Shown: positions 32,151 through 48,806, counted from the stretch's first letter. The stretch: 64,000 nt of DNA from Nymphaea colorata (GCF_008831285.2 NC_045145.1:1674001-1738000); one strand, 5' to 3'. Numbers and translations: made by a program. The notes: generated from the sequence alone by a model not told the origin.

Positions 32151-33587
32151 CTAATTTGAACTAAATTCCTTCTATTTTGAACAAAGTTTTGACTATGAAA
32201 ATATGATGCAATTCATGATTCACGGTAATTGGCTTCCGTACCTTTTTATAGTAATAACACAAACTTATTTGTAGATTCTTTGTTGGGGTCTTCTTTTTGC
32301 TTACGATTTCAAACTAATACAATTTATTGCAATTTATCTAAGGACTGTGTTTTTTAATTTAAACGGCAAAATGAAGGCAGGAAGTAAAATTCCTATTTTA
32401 AAAAGTGAAATGTTAGCTGAAGTCATAAAAAGTAATTTTGTGATAAGAGGATCATATTAAACAAAGAAATCAGCTTGGCTCCCCATATTAGTGGATGTTG
32501 GATTGAAATCCGCATTTGATAGTTTTTACGAAAGCATGTTATTTAAAAAAATATGATGTGGTCCACTTTTAAAATTATAGAAAAGGTAGGCTTGGAAATG
32601 AAATTTTTTTGGAATTTATTTAAAGCACCAAAAACGTTTTTTCTTTGAAAATGCTTTGCTTTAGTTTTTTGTCAAATGCAATAAATGAACGTGTTTGACA
32701 CATAATTACTGACAAACATTTGATCCAGAGAATATATTTTAATAAATAGGCAACCGCAAAATTATTTAGGAGAAATTAAATGGTGTTTTCCAAATTCTCC
32801 TGTCTTTTTACAGAATGTGATGGTGTTGGCATACTTAACACATTTTTTTCACTTTGAATCAATTCATTTTTTAGAAATAAAATTACAATCATTTTAATTC
32901 CATATTTTTAATTTTCCTTTTTTTGATGATCCACTAAGTTATTATATCGTTGATTTTCTTTGTTCTACATTGAAATGATTAAAATTTTAAACTATGTAAA
33001 ATACATTTTGTAAAAAGTATATTTCTATCACTTGACATGATAAATTTAGGTCGAAGAACGTGGGTCAGTGTTGTTAATTATTAATATCCTTCCACATCAG
33101 CGGATGTGTGTTGAATCGGCCATCTTGCCAATACGATGCAAGGCTAATAATTATCATGTTTCTTCTCTTTGTCATATCTAAAATCAATGAAATTAGTTTG
33201 AATTATTCTTTAATTCAAGAATTTTAAAAATAAGGTGACAGACTGATACGTCCCATGTATTCAAAGGAACACCATCCATGGAAAACGATTGGATATTTCA
33301 ACACATGGAGCATAGGTATGGTTACTTGTATCTACCTCTAGCTACCCATTTTTATATGGATTTGGTATTTACTGATGAAGTCAAAGTAACAATGAACCCA
33401 ATAAATTGCGAGCATTATATTTGGCCTTGGGGGAAGAATAACAGCTATAAAAATCCTGCTCTGGCCCACTGACAAAAGCACTAAGCTAAACTTTACCCAA
33501 TGGCCTATACAGATGTCATTGATAATTTCCATATTGCACTTTCCATCCTTCAAGCCTACAGTAAAAGAAGAATGAAGACATTCTTAC
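32151..33587. other. AT-rich non-coding DNA, arm 2
   Basis: Mirror of 10682-12149. The 64-codon plus-strand frame at 33278-33469 (with HMEHRYGYLYLPLATHFYMD) is open in both arms on the antisense side of the JmjC 3' region. The arm 1 version is open even longer, but it has no family I know and no context. Confidence 0.45.
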
Positions 33588-36586
<2,999 letters not shown>

Positions 36587-36795
36587 GGTAGCTAAATGAG
36601 TTGTTAAAGATTAATGTTCAACCGAAAGCAAAAATAATAAGCTTGAAAGCAGATTGAACCACTACAAAATGATCGATACCTCTTGGATTGTGAAGTATGT
36701 GCATTATCAAAACCTAAAAATGATAATCAACAGAACCAACTTCAGCTGGATTTATCCAAATGTAGACCAAATAAAAAAAAAGTCACAAAATTCTA

Positions 36796-37255
36796 AGCTT
36801 TACTTTGACATTAAAAAATGAAAAAAGAAAAACAAATAGGGGTTATCTTCTGTTGAACTTTCTTGTGCACAAAAATTAAATAAAATCGTGTAGTGGGAAG
36901 AAAATGACAATAAGTTCAAACTTTGGCAAGCCAACCAACTTATTTTGTCTAAAAGCAAAAGGGCCATAAAAATATTTACAATGTCCATCTTGCTACTACT
37001 TGTAATAATCATGTCATTACATATATAAATGAAGAATAACAAAGTTTAAAATTTATCTTAGCAAAATATAGTTGTATCAGAATAACAAAGTTTAAAATTT
37101 ATCTTAGCAAAATATAGTTGTATCAGAATAACAAGATTTTAAAATTTAGAGATGTAACAAATAACTTAAATTTGTTAAAGGAAAACATAGGAGTTCACAT
37201 TACCTATAAAACTTTCCTCAGATGAAGAATTTTACCATAGAATGTTTTTCCCGAA
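36796..37255. repeat. Segment present only in arm 2, with a 46-bp tandem duplication
   Basis: Both sides align with arm 1 (agtcacaaaattct at its left, gggagattcatata at its right), but arm 1 near 7478-7492 has only a few bases between them. The segment is AT-rich. 37033-37078 is repeated exactly at 37079-37124 and begins again at 37125. I see no clear terminal repeats or target duplication, so insertion into arm 2 and deletion from arm 1 are both possible. Confidence 0.75.
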
Positions 37256-40200
37256 GAGGGAGATTCATATAAATTCTACATTTAATTCTTATTAAAAAAG
37301 CAATTCTAACATCAATTTGGTATATGTCCCAACCTTTAATAGAAATTTACTAGAACCCTAATTAATGTCATCTTAGTTGATGGAGAGAAGTTCTGAGTAG
37401 TCTATGACTCATCATATTATTGATTATGAACCAGGCAAGTTCATTCTAAGACTCATAGGATAAAATGAGATAGTAGTCTGACATGTCCCATGCTGAGAAG
37501 AAAATGATTGATATGATGTAGTTAGCAAGCTGCCTATAGGTGTACTAGACCTTTTTTTATCTCAATGGTCTTTTCAGGTGGGCTGTTGACATCTTTACTA
37601 GCTTCTTGACTTCCTGTGGAATAGATAATGACCTAAGGGGAATTAAGGTCAGTGGATTTATTACAGATGGTTGTATAGTTCAAGAGTATAAAGACTAGGC
37701 ATATCAGATTGTACATCTATCATCATAATTCTCAGCTAAAGCATCTTCTTTGTAAAGAAATACATATTCATTGTCTTCTTTTAGGAACATCATCATAAAT
37801 TTTTCCCTTACCAAGAAAACTATCATTAAGAAACATATACTTTGCTATTCTAGGGATAACAACAACTATATTTGTTTGATTTTGGTATACCCAAGTAAGA
37901 CACAAGGATGTTCTAAACATCAAATAAAAATTCTCAAAGAGTTTGCATTATGTGCTTGTGTTTTACTTCTACATGCCCATTTTGTTGAGTACAACCATGT
38001 GTTTCTTGTGAACAATTTCTTCAATTTTAAGGTAATTTTGAAATTGACCTAAGATGAATTATCCTCCAAAATAAGTTATAAAAATTTTCATATTTTTCTC
38101 AAACTGAGTTTTAAAAAGTTTTGTGAAAAATTTGAAGAAACAAAGAAAGTCATTTCATCCTTCAACTTAGTGAAAGAAGAAAGTACTCACATGTTGTCAC
38201 CATGACCTTGTTTAGTGGCATGAATTTTCCACTCAAACTGACGTCGGCAAACAATACCTTTTCTTGTACATGTTCACTAAGGAAAAATTCATGCTTTAAC
38301 AACAATTGAAAATACCTGTGATATTCCTCGGATTATTCACAAGCAATATTCAAACTCTCATTTTGCAACCTTAGCCGGGGTTTATATAGGTGAATCCATA
38401 GATTGTCATCATTGAGGACAAACAAAAAAATAATAAAATAATGCTTCGAATCAAAGTTCAAAGAGTCCCTTTTTCTTTTCTGAATTTTAGTTCCTTCAAA
38501 TAATAAAAGAATGCTGTTGTCATTTATTGGCTCATTAAATAGTTTATATCGCACTCCACATGTTTGCATTTTAGAAGGACTTAAGAATAGTTTCATAACA
38601 AAGTTTTTGCCAACACTTTAGAAGTTTAGATACTCATGGGTCATTATCAACCAATTAGTAGTGTATATTTCCCCTACATCTGAGCTTATACAACTAAGCA
38701 GGAAAAAAAGGTATACCACTTAATATGTGCAGATCAAACCCAATGGACGTTACAAAATTTATGCCAGTTGATTTATAACATCATAACTATGAGCTTCAAA
38801 CATGTTATAGACTATTTGGAACATACCCTCCATGGCAGTGGTAAATGGGCAGCAAAACTGTTACAAGACAAGATCAAATAGGCCCTCTTCAGCTGCACCA
38901 AGGTTTTCATCCGAATTTGCTGCTATGCTCTCATAAAAGAGGGTGGCTTTTCAGTTTTTGTAGTCCTGTTTCAATGCCTCATTTGATATTTATGTTAATT
39001 CTTTACCAATGAAAAATAGTAATTTCTTTCTCATGACAAATTTGATCAGGCATCAGCAAAATTAGCCATAAGTCCTAACTGAAAATGCAAGATAATCAGA
39101 ATATATGAAAAAAGCTAAGCAATATTACTAGAGAAATAGATACTAATGAAAATAGAAGCTAACATACAATTTGAAGTAAATACTAAGAAGTAAAATAGGC
39201 AGTCCCACAATAATAAACAGATAAAAGTATTTAGCAACCAACTTGAGAATAGGTGACCATTGGCATTGAAGGCCCAAGCTTGAGCATCTTAATAGCAAAA
39301 ATACAAAGAAATAACATTTGAAAGGAAATAACTCCAGATTTTCATGTTATGTAAATGTTATGGATGATCAAGTAAGCATAATCCCATGAATTAGATAAAA
39401 TGGTGATCCAGTTTATACATGTTTATTATGTTTTTTTCCTCTTTCATTCAGGATCATTATATGAATCTTTGAACTCCCAGTGAAAAATCTCATTTTATTT
39501 ATATATTCCATTCACTTAATGTCATGAAGCAGTCGTAATGAAATATGATATGGAAAACTCAGGAAATGCGAAAGGGAGTAAAACACATGGGAAAAAGTGT
39601 TGTCTGAGTGCTAGTGCACTAAAATTAAACACTAAAATAAAACATTCACATTCACTTATTATTCAGAAACTTCATTTAAAGAGAAATATCCATCTCAATT
39701 CAACATTAGCCTGTCTTGTTAAACTTGTTAGAAGCTAGCATCAACATAAATCCAAGCATAATACATAAATGAACTTACCTGAGGCCAATCTCCAATTGAA
39801 ATGTTTAAAAAATAATAAAAATAAATTAAGAATGAGAAAGTGAAGCACGACACAGGGAAGTACTTGATCTATAGAAAATCAATTAATTTTAGGACGAAAG
39901 TGACTATAAAAGGCAATAAAAGAAAAAGCTTCAGATCGTAACAAGGGACTCATTGTTCATCTTTCAAAAGGGAGGAGCAACCACAAAACTCCCCATTGGC
40001 TCCTTCACATGTAAATTTCCGCATACATATTTCATTTCTAACTTATCTCTAGAAGAATCCAATCCAAGGGGACCCAGTCACACAATTGCTTATATTATCG
40101 TAGAAGTTGGGGAAGGCTCAAACTAATAACGAAGCAACAAAATGAAATGCACGGGCACTTCATAAATGCAATGAAATAGTTTAGAACTTAACTTGACTGT

Positions 40201-41912
40201 TATATATGTTGGCATATTTAACATCGGCTTACATATACAAGAGAGAGAGAGATTAAGTTGGGGCCTATACATGAGAGGGAGAGAGAGGGAGGGAGAGAAG
40301 GGCTTGAATATCCCTTGTGCATATCCTTCATCATTTTCTGTACAGCCATTCGAGTTTCTCTTAGTCCAACATGAATCCATTTGGTTGTCATTATGAAATT
40401 TATGTTTTTTCTTGTGAAGAACACATTTTAAATTGATTTTTCTTGATGTTTTGATCTAGTTCGAGATGCGTGAAAGTTTGATTTCAAATTGAAATTTCTT
40501 CTTGCCTTCTTAGTTGTAGTTTAGTATAGTGGGGACGTGGTTTAGAGTAGTGCTCGTGGTTCAGAATGCCATGCTTGTTTGAGTCCTAGTTAAAGTAGTT
40601 GTAGTTTGATCGTTAATTGTCATGTTCTCTTCATTGAGCTTGTGATTCTATTTAAATGCATGTATGTTAGTTGCACGTCATGGCTATACCTAGGTATATA
40701 AGGATGCATGTGTACACTGGTGTTGCATAGTCATCTATATTTGCTGCCACTCCCTCTACATCGGTATCTGCAGTTTGTTTTCTTTCTCACTTCAAGCCCC
40801 TTATTTATTGAAAAGGCTAGCCCCTTTCTCTTTTGAGTGCCTGGGACACTTGAATACGCATTTTTTGTGGAGGAGACTCTACCTGTCTTGATAATTATTG
40901 ATGGTGCAGTAGAACAAGGAGGCAATAGGATTATCTCTAAAGATTTCATCCCTGATTCTGCATGAATTGTATTTTCTCATTAAAATTGGTATCCAATTGA
41001 AGGGGGTTGTGAAGAAAGGGATTAATGGCATTTTTATCACCTCTTCCTATGCATCAATGTATAGTGCCATTTTTGAAGTTGAAAGTTCATCTACAAGACA
41101 ACATGAGCCATTAATCAGTATTTGTGTGACATGATGATGATATCATGCAGAAAACCATGCATCCATGCATGCATGGTGGTGAAGCAAAGGTGTGTGGAGG
41201 TCTGGTGAGACTTCGATTGTGTGATGATGTTGTCACCCCTTTCATGTCTTGTTTCAAGCATGCATGTTGAAGAGAATTTTTTATTAGGATGTAATATTAT
41301 TTTCTGCAAATAGTTGAACAATCAATAGGATTGACACACCTTGTGTCAGCATTATCAGCATCTTGGACTGTTAGCAAATCTTGGACTCCAAGCGATTTGG
41401 CAATTTTGAAGATTGAGGTGCCTGATATTTAACTGCATTTTGAGTACTATGTTGCAGACAGAAAAATATGGAAGGAGAGAACAAGCAGTGCATCACTCTG
41501 GTCATCCATCTGAAGTGATACATAGTCAACGAGCCTTCAAAGATGAAACATCGGTGGCTGAATTGGACCGTGGAGTTTTATGATCCTCATTTGCAATTTG
41601 AAGTGTTTACATTTCAAATGAAGTGGAAAAAGATTTTGGACTTACTATTTTGTGAAAATCTTTGGTTTCTCTTTATGCTTGCTCATCCTATTGAAGGCCA
41701 TTTATTCTTTAGTTCCTTAAATTGGTCAGCTTTCTTTTTCGTCTATTTTAGTGACTCTTAAGCAAGCCCATAGAATATTGCCCATTATAGTGAATATTGA
41801 AAAGAGTTTGACCCCAAGGGGTCACACATCACCCTTTGGAGTATAAGATTGTAGTGTGACTTCTTGGAATTCAGATGGTCTCGTCCAAGTGTTTGCCCCA
41901 TTCTCTGGCAAG
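37256..41912. other. Arm 2, no intact gene: mirror of 2853-7475
   Basis: AT-rich DNA between the JmjC and GH2 remnants. GA-rich runs at 40238-40252 and 40274-40298 mirror the CT tract of arm 1. The frame at 41543-41758 (MKHRWLNWTVEFYDPHLQF) is the counterpart of the unrecognised stretch near 3065-3250. The last kilobase before GH2 exon 1 may be the former promoter region of that gene, but no element can be singled out. Confidence 0.45.
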
Positions 41913-42695
41913 ATGACGCCAGCTCTGGCCAGTGGAGTTGTCTCCACGATTTGGAGTGGCAATAGGGTTTGGGAAGATCAGGCGATCATCAAGTGACTGA
42001 AGCACGACGCTCATGTGCTGCTGCAGTGCCACGACATGGTCGAAGGTGAGTCACATTTTTTGTTCTTGATGAGACACTTGCTCAAACGATCTTTGCATGT
42101 TGCTGAATTGGCTCGTGGCCTTGGAGTTGGATGAGGATCGACTATGCATCTTGTGTGTGCGAGTGATTGTCTATGCACATTCTTTTGTTGTTTAGATTTG
42201 GTTAGTTGCTGTTGTATACTGAATTATAATTTTATCTTGCTTTTCAGGATTAGAAGATTATTTGGAAAACTTTAGATAGGGAGTTTCATTTGAGTTTGTA
42301 TAATTAAACTTGTTTAGGTATAAAGCTCAATTTGTGATGGCACATGTACTGGGTTCATATCTTTTCTTTTTTCATTTTTTTATTGCAGATAGTTGAATTT
42401 GGCATTCTTTATATATTTCTGCTATGTATCCTTGACATACTTTTAAAAATTAAAGTTATTCAACTGCTGTTTGCTGGACCTCTCAAGTATTGGTGCAAGA
42501 GAAGCAAAGTTGATGTCCTGGTTTCCAACTTAGCCACATGGAATGACGATGCTGTTTCTAGTTCTTTAGAGAGTGTTAGCTATTGGGTTGAGGACTTGCC
42601 ATTTGTCCACTTATTGAGTGGTTACTGAAAATTTTATTTGGCAACTAGGTTCTATGAGAGTACATTCGAAGATGTAAATTGCAAAGAGCTACCAG
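41913..42695 (+). pseudogene. GH2 beta-galactosidase-like gene, first two exons
   Basis: Plant homologue of bacterial LacZ-type glycoside hydrolase family 2; only the N-terminal start is here. Exon 1 (41913-42045, donor gtgagt) has RVWEDQAIIK, then a stop at the position of a conserved Trp, then CHDMVEG. Exon 2 (about 42476-42695) encodes GPLKYWCKRSKVDVLVSN, ATWNDDAVSSSLES and YWVEDLPFVHLLSGY, then a TGA at 42626-42628 where the family has Trp, then KFYLATRFYESTF. The join GTC GAA G|GA CCT is in phase. The exon 2 acceptor now reads ctg instead of cag. The inverted-repeat boundary (42471) falls inside this intron, about five bases before exon 2. The rest of the roughly 1100-residue protein was not found downstream. 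Confidence 0.8.
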
Positions 42696-44696
42696 GTTTC
42701 TCTTTTTCTCTCATATGCAAATCAGTGGAAGACTAGAAAGTTGAGCCACAGGGGCCACTGTCTTGCCATTTAGTAAAATATAAAATGTCGTTGCATGTAA
42801 AATTTTCCTGAAATAGAAGATGTGGTTTCTTCTTTTGAGGAAAAAAAAGCTATTTTTATCTATTATGAACAAGGCAGTAATTGTTGTGCTATAATATTCA
42901 ATAGCAATGTTATTTTGCGCTATTCTATATTTCTAAAATCCAACTAATTCTAAAACTTCACACCTTTTTCATTACCTTATATTGTTTTCTTTATATTTAT
43001 AAAGCTCTTCTAAAAAGTTTAAAAACCTCATTCAGTTTATTTACCAGAATTTTTTAAAATGTGGTTTTAAATTACAATTTTTATCCTTATGTCTTTCAGA
43101 ACATGCACGAACAAGGTGTTCTTGCTTTCAACATTCTGAAAATGGGAGTCCAACACTTTCTATATGCAATGAAGAACCATGGGAGGACAAGACCGGTTAA
43201 ATTTAATGGGGCCCTCTAGAAAGAAGCCAACCGCCATGGCCGTGCCTTACAAAGACAACATCATGAGAAAAAATCATAGATTTGAAAGGGAGAAGGATGG
43301 CTTAAAGCACGTGACAGCACCAAAGGAGCAGGGCAAAGCCAAAAGAAGGAAAAGGTCTAGATTTCAGTCTTCTTCTTCGCCGACCAATATTTGTACTTGC
43401 TTGTCACCCACATCTCCTCTTCCCACCCCGATTTCAGGAAGCTGCACTTAAAGTCTCTTCTTTCAATACAGTTGAAACAAGTTTGATTATTTTTTCCCTC
43501 TTCTACTTTAAATTGGAAAAACATGTTGCTTGTCCTAAACAAAAGAAAGAGTTGCAGCTCAATGTGAATATTCTTTTGATTAAACTCAATTTTCCCCAAT
43601 AGAAGATGCTTTCTTTGGTTTTTGTGGCAACTTCAGAGGCATCAAACAGTTGGATGCATGATGCCCTTTTTTTTCTTCCTTTTGTTATTTTTTCTTCCAC
43701 TTTAGGTTAAATAACTCTCTGTGAATGTCTTGTGAGGAGCACATGCCTTCATGTTGACTCATCATCCTTCAACTTGAATGTCTTGAAGTACAATGGCTCA
43801 TCACTAATAGAATTCATGCGGCGATGGTAAAATGAAAAAGTGGGGAAGTAGGGCTCAGAGGAGTTTGACTTTTTTTTTTCTCTTCTCAATGCGGTAATCT
43901 CATACACTGTTGGTCTTGGATCGGCCACAATAAATTAAGTAAAAAAATACATTCTTTTATTATCTTGTTGCAACATTTCTTCCTCGTTACCAATACAAGA
44001 TTATTGCAGTGAGCACTTGATAAGAATAATACTTTGTGTATTGTTGGGTTACGTTTTCAAAATACATGACGTAAAAGTTAACATAACATAATGTCAACAA
44101 TTAGACGTTAGACATGACTACACATTGTGTTTTGAAACAATAATGTAAAGGTTTTGAAATACATTTTACAAGCACACAATGTTCCTCTTATCAAACACAC
44201 TGCCATTCATTTTATTCTCTTAGCTATCTGTTGCCTAATGGGTCAATATCTGTGAAAACAACAACAGTAACAACCTGATTTGATATCCTAACTAAACTAA
44301 ACCTGATTATTTCAGTCTCAACCAGTCTAGGTCCTATGTGTGTGTGTGTGCAACACAATGGTTCAAGCCGGTTGAAGATCGTGGCATAATGTCAAGTAAG
44401 TCTTTCATATATATGGGGAAGAAAAGGAAGACAAGGCATGCTTTGTTGGAATAATATATCTGCCCACTGTCTTAATCCTCCTGAAAAATAAAACGAGGAA
44501 AAAAATAAAGAAATAAAGTAAAGAAAAAAAAAGATCCCTAGGACTAAAGCATTGATAAGTCAAATTTTCTAACTTGGCCACACAAGGTTCTATTCCATAC
44601 AGCTCACACAAATTCGTTTTGGCCTTTTCCCACATGATCATGGCTACAAATAAGGCCTCCAGAGGAGGAAGAACACCATTAATCTCGACGTCACCC
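42696..44696. other. No recognisable gene between GH2 and subtilase remnants
   Basis: AT-rich DNA. A 90-codon frame at 43179-43448 (Lys/Arg-rich, then Ser/Pro-rich) is unrecognised. (GT)n lies at 44336-44349. The stretch before the subtilase start has catatatatgggg at 44405-44416, a possible TATA element about 285 bases before the ATG. That is far for a core promoter, so I do not claim it. Confidence 0.4.
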
Positions 44697-46056
44697 ATGG
44701 AAGAAACCAGGCCGCTCCTCTTCTTGCTGGTCTCTGCTTCTGTCCTTCTCCATGGGGCTTCAAGTAAATCGCCAAAGGTAGGTATACTTGATCTGATAGT
44801 CCATGATTAGTAGTTAAAATTTATTGACCTCTTCTTAGTTGTTACTATCTATTAATAATGAGAATTATATTGATAAAGTTCTTGTGATAAAAGACCATCG
44901 AATTAGATTTCATAGAATTGTTGGGCATAATTTACCATTTCCAAAACCAAATGAATTTTGAGTCCAGTTTTCCATGAATTTAAGAGTTTACCGAGAATTA
45001 GATTGCTTTTTTCCTACGTTCTATTTTTCTTTTCCAAAGAAATTGTAGGCATTTTGGTATCCAACCCTTAGCTTATTGGGTGTATCTCCTAGCTAGGCAC
45101 ATGTTGTATACATGGGAAGTACGTTGAGTAGCAGCAACGAAGTTGAAGGAGAAAATTATGAGGAAGCAAACCACTTGAAGTTATTGTCATCCGTTATTCC
45201 ATTGCAAGAAAGTCGCTTGTAAGTGTTTCATTAACTTGAGAAAGGAATCACTTAATCTATGATTTTATTGTACAGTGAGGGCAGTGCGCGGGTGTCATTA
45301 ATTCATGTGTATACCACTACCTAAGAGGATTTGCTACCATGCTCACAACGAAAGAGGCAGACACATTGTCCAGTAAATTATTTTCCTTGGTCCTCAGGGG
45401 ATTTCCAGAATCTGTAACTGAAGATAACCTGACACACTATTTCATGTTTGGCAGAATATCCCATAATCCTATCGGTTTTCCCTCATCCAGTTCTTAGACC
45501 TCATACAACATGTTCATGAGACTTCTTGCAAGTTGTGTTCAGTGAGCTGGGGGCAAAGCTTGCGACGTCACCAGTCAATGGGGACATAATAATCAGAATG
45601 ATCAATACAGGTGAATCCTGATCCGGAGAAAATTATTTGTTTCTCTTAACCAGCATGATTTTGAACGTGTCGCTGCTTGTTTCCCATACTCCATTTCAAG
45701 TCTCCAGTCCCTTTAGAAAATTATTCATTCGGAGAAGGCCCAGTCTGTTAAATATGTCGAGCTATATGTTTGAGTGATGGAGAAGAAGGCGTGACTCGGA
45801 CCTTTTGTCTTAGACATACTCTTGCCATTCAAACACAGGGGAAGGCATTTGGACAACCTTCAAAGAACATATGAAATTAAAGTGCACAAGCTTTTGTCGC
45901 ACTTGTGGTGGTGTTACATAGCTTTCACCAGCATTCAACTGTGCAATAAATGCTTCAAGGGGCGTAGTTTAACCAGGTAGCATGGTGGTTTACACTAAAA
46001 AAATCTAGGTTCTCATGTTCTAGGTGTTACGCCTCTAGGCCACAAATGGTGGCAAG

Positions 46057-46061
46057 TGCAA
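46057..46061 (+). repeat. Left target-site duplication TGCAA of the Ty3 element
   Basis: TGCAA directly precedes the 5' LTR (TGATGCAG..). The identical five bases follow the 3' LTR at 56575-56579. Five-base duplications are normal for Ty3 integrase. Confidence 0.93.
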
Positions 46062-48241
46062 TGATGCAGACCTTCCTATAGGGAGGCCAAGAACCAGGGC
46101 CAGGACGGCCAAGCGAGGCCAAGAGAGCCGAGCGCCTTCGGCCAGGTTTGCGGCCAGCATAATGGAAAGCGTAGATGGGCTAAAGGAGGATGGCTAAAGG
46201 AGGCTAACACAGAACTTGAAGTTGATGCAGCGGGCAGTGTCGGCGGAGCATCACCAGCGGAGCGCAGGCAGCGGGCTGAAGACTTCAAGGCTGAGCAGGC
46301 ACGGGAACTAGATCTAGATCCAATTATAGCCAGTTTGAACCCTGAGTCTAGTTCTGAACCGGTCCATGCATGGCAAGCCTAAGGCCGAACTTAGGCAGGT
46401 TATATGGCTGAACCCACGAGAGAGAAGCCAAACTCACTGAACATCCGAGACATCTTGTTTCGATTTCCCTTTCATGCATTTGCTTATAGTCGAGTCCTTT
46501 ATTTCAGCAAGTGTCTCAGTTCATGTGTTAGAACCGGTTTTATTTCAAGTACTTAAACTCTTTCGTAAGTCTTTTTTCATTATGCAATCAATAATTAGAA
46601 GTTGAGTTTTTTCTGTGAATTGGCTCTTGCCTCTCTCTTCCTCTCATTGTCTTACCACCGTTGACTAGAATCCCATGGCTCCAACCCGTGGCTCTGGTTA
46701 CAGGTTTGGAGATGACCTTTGAGGCCACCGGAAATCCCCTTAGAGCGTCTTCATCCTACGCACAAATTCCCCAACCAAATAGCCATCTACTCACGGTGTA
46801 ACTTCTTCATCCCCGGAAGAAGTTAGAGGCTAGAAAACTATATCGGGAAGGCTTGACGGAAATCGACACGTGGCTCTAGTCGACTAGTAAGCAAGCAACG
46901 ACTCCGGCTGCTAGAGATTAAGGGACTCCTGGTCCTTCCACCTCGAGCAGAGCTTAAGACAGGTTAAGATCGGCCCTAGTAAGCTTCTTCATCTCTGTCA
47001 AAATCAGAGTAAGAAATGCCGGAAAGGTAGATCACAGCCTAGTCTATCGGACTGATTGTCAAGGTGAGAATCCGAAGGTTCATCGGAATCCATTGGTAGA
47101 AGGCCAGTCGGATTTCTGTGAATTCGATGGTGAATCAACCTGAGAATTCTGTCCTCGGCAGCAGCAAGTCACTCCGCATCAAATCGAGAATTGTTGTCTA
47201 GAAAAGGAGATGGATTTTCCCCAAGAGCCGACCCTTAATCAACCACATCGCTTGCTCGGCTTGGTGGAAACAAAGCAGTGCCTGGGCGGAAGTTGCAGGT
47301 GAAAGCCGAAGCAACGAAGGGTGAATTTCACTCTCTCGTTCACCCCAGCATCTTAGCAACATCCCCACTAAGTTGCAGGCGAATACAACCAGCCATCGCG
47401 AAGAACTCGCTCCCAGTCGGAAATCTGTGTGCTTCCGTCGGAGTAACCAATCGCTGTTACATTTCCGAACAGTTTTAGGTCCAGCCTGATCATTTCAGTG
47501 GACTCCCGATTTGCCCATGGCCAGTTTGATTCATTATCAGAGTTCGAATTAATTGGCAATGGTATTCCCTTCAAGAGGGCACTAAATTGAGTTAAGGAGA
47601 GGGCACAGGCTGCAACCGTTAGCAGCCCCCCCTTGAGCTCCCCGTCTTAAAAGACGAGAGTTATACCTCTTTGCTAGATATCCGAGAGTGGCTTTGCCAC
47701 TGGTTTTCTCTTGGAGTGGCTTTGCCACTGGTTTACTCTCAGGTCTATTGCTGTTTAAGTCGCTCTCAACGGCTAGGTAACTTCTCAACATCCTATAGAT
47801 CGGGGTTACGGGTGTAATTCTTTTCTAAACCAGGCTCTAGCCAATTGCTACTGTCGGTAGTCCCTCCGAGGCACCTTGTCACGGACACGGCTGCGGGTAG
47901 CTAGACGACCAAAGGGAATGGGCATGGTTTGGCCATTATAGGGATCGTATGAATGGTTTGTGAATGAATGTTGAGTGAGTTGTGAGAGTTAAATTTGTAT
48001 CGCTCACGTTTGTATGAGCCTTGATCCCCTTACTGTTGAAGTAGGATTTAAACTGTGAGTCTGGGAAAATACACTTGTATCTTTTACCTAGGGTACTATT
48101 AAGCCATGGTTGCTGTCTGGTGGGGATATAATTGTAAATATAATTTGCTTAAGTTTGGACTTTAGGCTGCCGCAAGTTGCTTCTGGACTTGGGATCTATT
48201 CTCAAGCATAGAAATCGCTAGCCGGGTCTTAGTTCCCACCA
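46062..48241 (+). repeat. 5' LTR, 2180 bp
   Basis: Starts TGATGCAGACCTTCCTATA and ends TTCCCACCA, giving TG..CA ends. It contains a 14-base tandem duplication near 46180-46205 (atggctaaaggagg) and a 28-base duplication of a ggagtggctttgccactggt block near 47690-47735, both absent from the 3' LTR. It lacks about 850 bases found in the 3' LTR. Confidence 0.93.
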
Positions 48242-48806
48242 GTTGGTATCTGAGCTCACTTGCGGCAGCCAGTGGTAGATTTCAGTTAGGTTTTCAGATT
48301 GTAGTAGGCGATTTTTTAGTTTGGCAGCAGATTATGTCAGATTTTTGTTGAGTTTAGGAAGTATACACCATCTCAGGTGAGAATTCTCAAAAGTAAATCA
48401 GGCAAGTTCTGGTGATCTGTGAGCTCCTACCACTGTTGTAATATTTGAACATCTGTCCAGATTCGTGAGAACGATTCATTGCATACAAAGACATTAACAG
48501 TTTTTGAAGACAGAACTATGGATTCAGGCCCGCTGTCACTCCGTCATCGAGTTGAGTTAGCTTGTGAAGTGTCTCTCAGCATCCAGCTAAAATTCCAATT
48601 TGGAGCTACGGAAAGTTATGATGAGTGCTGGGCTGATGTTGAGAACGGTGACAAGCTGACAACGAGGTCCAGGCATTTCTTGCAGATCGACTTAGATGAG
48701 AATAGCACAATGACAAGTGGTTTCCTCTTCAGTCGGTTTAGCCGGACCAGCAGCAGTTCATTGATTGTTTGATCAGTCATGCTACAGGACTAAGAGAAGA
48801 ATTTTA
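48242..48806. other. Untranslated leader of the Ty3 element
   Basis: Between primer-binding site and the likely gag start. A 97-codon frame at 48479-48769 is present but resembles nothing known, and leaders of this kind are normally non-coding. Confidence 0.5.
48244..48255 (+). other. Primer-binding site (initiator Met tRNA type)
   Basis: TGGTATCTGAGC, two bases after the 5' LTR. It matches the usual plant TGGTATCAGAGC site, complementary to the 3' end of initiator methionine tRNA, except for one base. Confidence 0.88.

Noticed and set aside
44405-44416. TATA-like catatatatgggg before the subtilase start.
   Set aside because: About 285 bases from the ATG and in AT-rich DNA; not enough to call a promoter.
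48479-48772. 97-codon frame before gag.
   Set aside because: Lies in the element leader, resembles nothing known and has no frame relation to gag.
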